Made by a program: the position numbers and the translations under genes. This document shows, one piece after another, positions 61,681 through 64,000 of a DNA stretch of 64,000 nucleotides (position 1 is its first letter; each line of letters opens with the position of its first letter). This stretch comes from Martinezella lusitana (lineage in GTDB: Bacteria > Pseudomonadota > Alphaproteobacteria > Rhizobiales > Rhizobiaceae), in NCBI RefSeq assembly GCF_010668395.1, contig NZ_WUEY01000021.1, positions 43,901 to 107,900 of the forward strand, read 5' to 3'. The notes beneath the pieces were generated by a model that made no database searches, had not been told where the DNA came from, and saw only the letters and a program-made list of their open reading frames with translations.

Positions 61681-62726
61681 GCAGTGAACAGAGCAAATCC
61701 ACGGCTGCGGCCCCGTTGCCCCAACCGGCCGTGAGCTTCAGGGATATTGCGATAAAATACGGTTTCCTCGTGCTGCTTTTCGGCATGATTCTGTATTTTT
61801 CGATTGTCACGGGCGGTTTCGCTTCGCCGCAGAGCGCCGTCTTCATCCTGCAGTCGGTATCGATCACCGGCATCCTTGCGCTCGGCGTCACCGCGACATT
61901 GGTGGTCGGCGGCTTCGATCTTTCCATCGGGTCGGTCGCCACGACCGCGATGATGGCTTCTTCCTATGTGATGGTCGTCATGGGTGGCGATGCTGTCACG
62001 GCGACGCTCGTCTGCCTTGCCGTCGGCGTGCTCGTCGGGCTCATCAATGGCATCATCATCGTCTACATGCGCGTGCCGGACCTTTTGGCGACGCTCGGCA
62101 TGATGTTCCTCTTGCTCGGCCTTCAGCGAATTCCGACCGAGGGACGCTCTATCGCCACCGGAATGACGCTGCCCGATGGTTCGGTTGCAAACGGCGCGTT
62201 CAGCCCCGGCTTCCTTGCCCTTGGCCGTCACCGCTTCGACTTCATCCTGCCCAATCTCGTGCCCGTTTCGGTCGTGGTGCTGATCGTGCTGGCGATCCTG
62301 ATCTGGTTCTTTCTCGAATATACCCGGTTCGGACGCATGATGTATGCCGTCGGTTCGAATGAACGCGCGGCCGGCCTCGCCGGCGCACCTGTCAATGCCT
62401 ACAAGATTTCCGCCTACATCATCTCGGGCATCTTCGCCTCGATCGGCGGCATCTTGCTGGCAGCCCGTCTCGGCCGTGGCGATATCGCATCGGGCAACAA
62501 CCTGCTGCTCGATGCAGTCGCCGCCGCGCTGATTGGCTTCGCGGTTCTTGGCGCGGCCAAGCCCAATGCCTTCGGCACGGCGATCGGTGCTCTCTTCGTC
62601 GGGATCCTGCTGCAGGGTCTGACGATGATGAATGCGCCCTACTACACCCAGGATTTCGTCAAGGGCGCGGTTCTCGTCATCGCCCTGATCTTCACCTTTG
62701 CATTCTCGAAGAGGAGCAAACGCTAA
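61677..62726 (+). CDS. Sugar ABC transporter permease, RbsC-like
   Basis: Inner-membrane permease of 349 residues with about ten helices. GILALGVTATLVVGGFDLSIGSVATTAMMASS and the late GNNLLLDAVAAALIGFAVLG are signatures of the ribose/xylose permease family. The start overlaps the ATPase stop (ATGA). Confidence 0.93.
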   Translation: MSSEQSKSTAAAPLPQPAVSFRDIAIKYGFLVLLFGMILYFSIVTGGFASPQSAVFILQSVSITGILALGVTATLVVGGFDLSIGSVATTAMMASSYVMVVMGGDAVTATLVCLAVGVLVGLINGIIIVYMRVPDLLATLGMMFLLLGLQRIPTEGRSIATGMTLPDGSVANGAFSPGFLALGRHRFDFILPNLVPVSVVVLIVLAILIWFFLEYTRFGRMMYAVGSNERAAGLAGAPVNAYKISAYIISGIFASIGGILLAARLGRGDIASGNNLLLDAVAAALIGFAVLGAAKPNAFGTAIGALFVGILLQGLTMMNAPYYTQDFVKGAVLVIALIFTFAFSKRSKR

Positions 62727-62778
62727 GGGCTGCGTCTCTTGGCGGACAATCATAATTTCACCGGAGGAGGAGACTGAC

Positions 62779-63831
62779 ATGAACATAACACGCAGAACGC
62801 TGGGGCTATTGACGCTCGGGCTGATGGGGGCGGCGGCGTTTGGCGCGCCATCCTTTGCCGCGGACATGCCGAAGCCATTCGACAAGCCGGGCGATGTGAA
62901 GATCGCGCTGGTGCGATATCTCTCGACGGGCGACTTCTTCCAGTCCTACCTGTCCGGCGTCGAGGCGCAGGCAAAGGCGCTGGGCGTCCAGCTGCAGGTG
63001 TTCGACAGCCGCCAGGATGCGGCGCTTCAGGCCGATATGGTGGATCAGGCAATCGCGCTCGGCGTGCAGGGGATCATCATCCAGCACGGCCTGACGGAAT
63101 CGATGAAGGACGCCGCCCAACGCGCCGTTGACGCGGGCATCAAGGTCGTTGCCTTCGACGTGAACGTCGAGAACCCGAAGATTCCCCAGATCGAACAGTC
63201 CGACCGCGATCTTGCTCGCCTCTCGCTGGAGCAGGCCATCAAGGACAATGGCGACAGCTTCAAGGCCGGCTACGTCTACGTCGCCGGTATCGCGCCGCTC
63301 GACCGACGCGACGAGACCTGGAAGGAATTCAAGAAGAAGTACGCGGGTATCAAGGAGGCCGCGCAGTTCGGCACCATGGACAACCCGATCGCCAACTCGG
63401 TCGCCAACCAGGCCCGTTCGGTGGTCTCGGCCAATCCCGACATTACCGTGATGTTCGCGCCCTATGACGAGTTCGCCAAGGGCGTGAAGATCGCCGTCGA
63501 CGAAGCCGGGCTTTCCTCCAGCGTGAAGATCTATTCGGCCGATATTTCGACGTCCGATATCGCCGCGATGCGTGAATCCGGTTCCGCCTGGGCGGCGACG
63601 GCGGCAACAAACCCGGCCGTGGTCGGCCAGGTTTCGGTCCGCACGCTTGCCATGCTGCTTGCCGGCGAGGATCCCGGCCACCAGGTCATCGTTCCGCCGA
63701 CGCTGATTACCCAGAAAGAGCTGAACGATCAGGACATCAAGAACATGGAGGAACTCGGAGCCAAGCTGCCGCAGTTCGCGCATGCGGATGTCGCCATGCC
63801 CGGCTGGATGCCGAAGGCTGCAGCCAAGTAA
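62779..63831 (+). CDS. Sugar ABC transporter substrate-binding protein (RbsB-like)
   Basis: Periplasmic sugar-binding protein of 350 residues. Signal peptide about 1-28 (RRTLGLLTLGLMGAAAFGAPSFAA). The type I fold has VKIALVRYLSTGDFFQSYLSGVEAQAKALG, QAIALGVQGIIIQHG, IKVVAFDVNVEN (the sugar-ring contact region) and SVKIYSADISTSDIAAM. It ends at a strong terminator. GGAGGAGGAG precedes ATG 62779. The order ATPase-permease-binding protein, with the binding protein last, is complete for this importer class. Confidence 0.93.
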   Translation: MNITRRTLGLLTLGLMGAAAFGAPSFAADMPKPFDKPGDVKIALVRYLSTGDFFQSYLSGVEAQAKALGVQLQVFDSRQDAALQADMVDQAIALGVQGIIIQHGLTESMKDAAQRAVDAGIKVVAFDVNVENPKIPQIEQSDRDLARLSLEQAIKDNGDSFKAGYVYVAGIAPLDRRDETWKEFKKKYAGIKEAAQFGTMDNPIANSVANQARSVVSANPDITVMFAPYDEFAKGVKIAVDEAGLSSSVKIYSADISTSDIAAMRESGSAWAATAATNPAVVGQVSVRTLAMLLAGEDPGHQVIVPPTLITQKELNDQDIKNMEELGAKLPQFAHADVAMPGWMPKAAAK

Positions 63832-63852
63832 TCAAACTCTTCCCCACCAGCT

Positions 63853-63878
63853 GGCGGTGCCTCGGCACCGCCTTTTTT
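63853..63878 (+). terminator. Rho-independent terminator of the sugar importer operon
   Basis: Stem GGCGGTGC/GCACCGCC (8 bp) with loop CTCG, then six T. Confidence 0.93.
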
Positions 63879-63888
63879 ATATCAAGAA

Positions 63889-64000
63889 TAAACCTCCACC
63901 TACGGTGGAGGACTGGACGAGTTTTACACGGTAGTTGAGAGACCTCCTGCTTGAACCGCTGGCGTGGCCCAGACTTCAAACAAGGAGGTTATATGGATGA
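63889..64000 (+). mobile_element. Probable left end of an IS200/IS605-family element, cut by the window end
   Basis: A perfect 8-bp hairpin CCTCCACC/GGTGGAGG with a TAC loop (63893-63911) lies right after the importer terminator. It resembles the subterminal hairpin recognised by TnpA of IS200/IS605 elements, which lack terminal inverted repeats. Further on, ACCTCCT...TTGAA (63942-63955) can pair with TTCAA...AGGAGGT (63975-63989), which would hide the ribosome-binding site AAGGAGGT of a gene starting at 63993. That arrangement is known from IS200 leaders. The family call is an inference, because almost none of the transposase is visible. Confidence 0.45.
63993..64000 (+). CDS. Start of a gene cut by the window end (possible TnpA)
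   Basis: ATG at 63993 follows AAGGAGGTTAT at ideal spacing. Only two full codons (Met-Asp) and the first two bases of a third are visible, so the product cannot be read. The leader suggests an IS200-type transposase. Confidence 0.4.

Overview
The window reads as chromosome or large-replicon DNA of an alphaproteobacterium of the Rhizobiales (Rhizobium/Agrobacterium/Ensifer group). This rests on the high GC content, tightly packed operons with ATGA or GTGA start-stop overlaps, many ABC importers, a catBCA-benABCD benzoate operon, a MEKHLA protein, an ExoP/GumC-type exopolysaccharide locus and a RuBisCO-like protein. No rRNA, tRNA, CRISPR or prophage was seen. The genus is an inference.

Layout. 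1-2830: end of a probable FAD oxidoreductase gene, phosphonoacetaldehyde hydrolase (phnX), a ROK regulator and a MEKHLA-domain protein. 3039-8080: a complete five-gene peptide/nickel-type ABC importer. 8136-10379: a CheW-like orphan, then cyclopropane fatty acid synthase ending in an unusually long hairpin. 10390-17803: one minus-strand unit catBCA-benABCD (benzoate to beta-ketoadipate enol-lactone), divergent from its LysR regulator catR, with an ATAC-N7-GTAT operator between them. 18054-27744: mixed accessory genes: L,D-transpeptidase, ParDE toxin-antitoxin, an OmpR/EnvZ-type two-component pair, a bicupin ureidoglycine aminohydrolase, a TadG-like protein, a CadC-like membrane regulator and an uncharacterised protein.

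27870-38291: a second aromatic operon. A divergent LysR gene faces two intradiol dioxygenases that bracket maleylacetate reductase, a five-gene Liv-type ABC importer and a FAD aromatic hydroxylase; together they suggest hydroxyquinol-route catabolism of an imported phenolic. 38349-41285: gfo/idh/mocA and lacI genes, divergent from a ThuA-like gene, with a near-perfect LacI operator. 41500-53799: an exopolysaccharide locus with a beta-propeller sugar-transferase-like protein, GT4, Wzx flippase, GumC with a degenerate kinase domain, GH5 glucanase, Wzy-like polymerase, GNAT, FAD oxidoreductase and WecG/TagA transferase. 53800-54592 holds no gene I can support.

54593-63831 is the most interesting block: mtnK-mtnA-(transketolase N half)-(transketolase C half)-RuBisCO-like protein on the minus strand, divergent from a ribose-type ABC importer. 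Both halves share one control region with a perfect 12-bp inverted repeat covering both putative -35 boxes. I infer import and phosphorylation of 5-methylthioribose (or 5-deoxyribose), isomerisation by MtnA, rearrangement by the RuBisCO-like protein, and C2-C3 cleavage or transfer by a two-subunit thiamine-diphosphate enzyme. I do not know this last step as an established route. The window ends in what looks like the left end of an IS200/IS605-family element.
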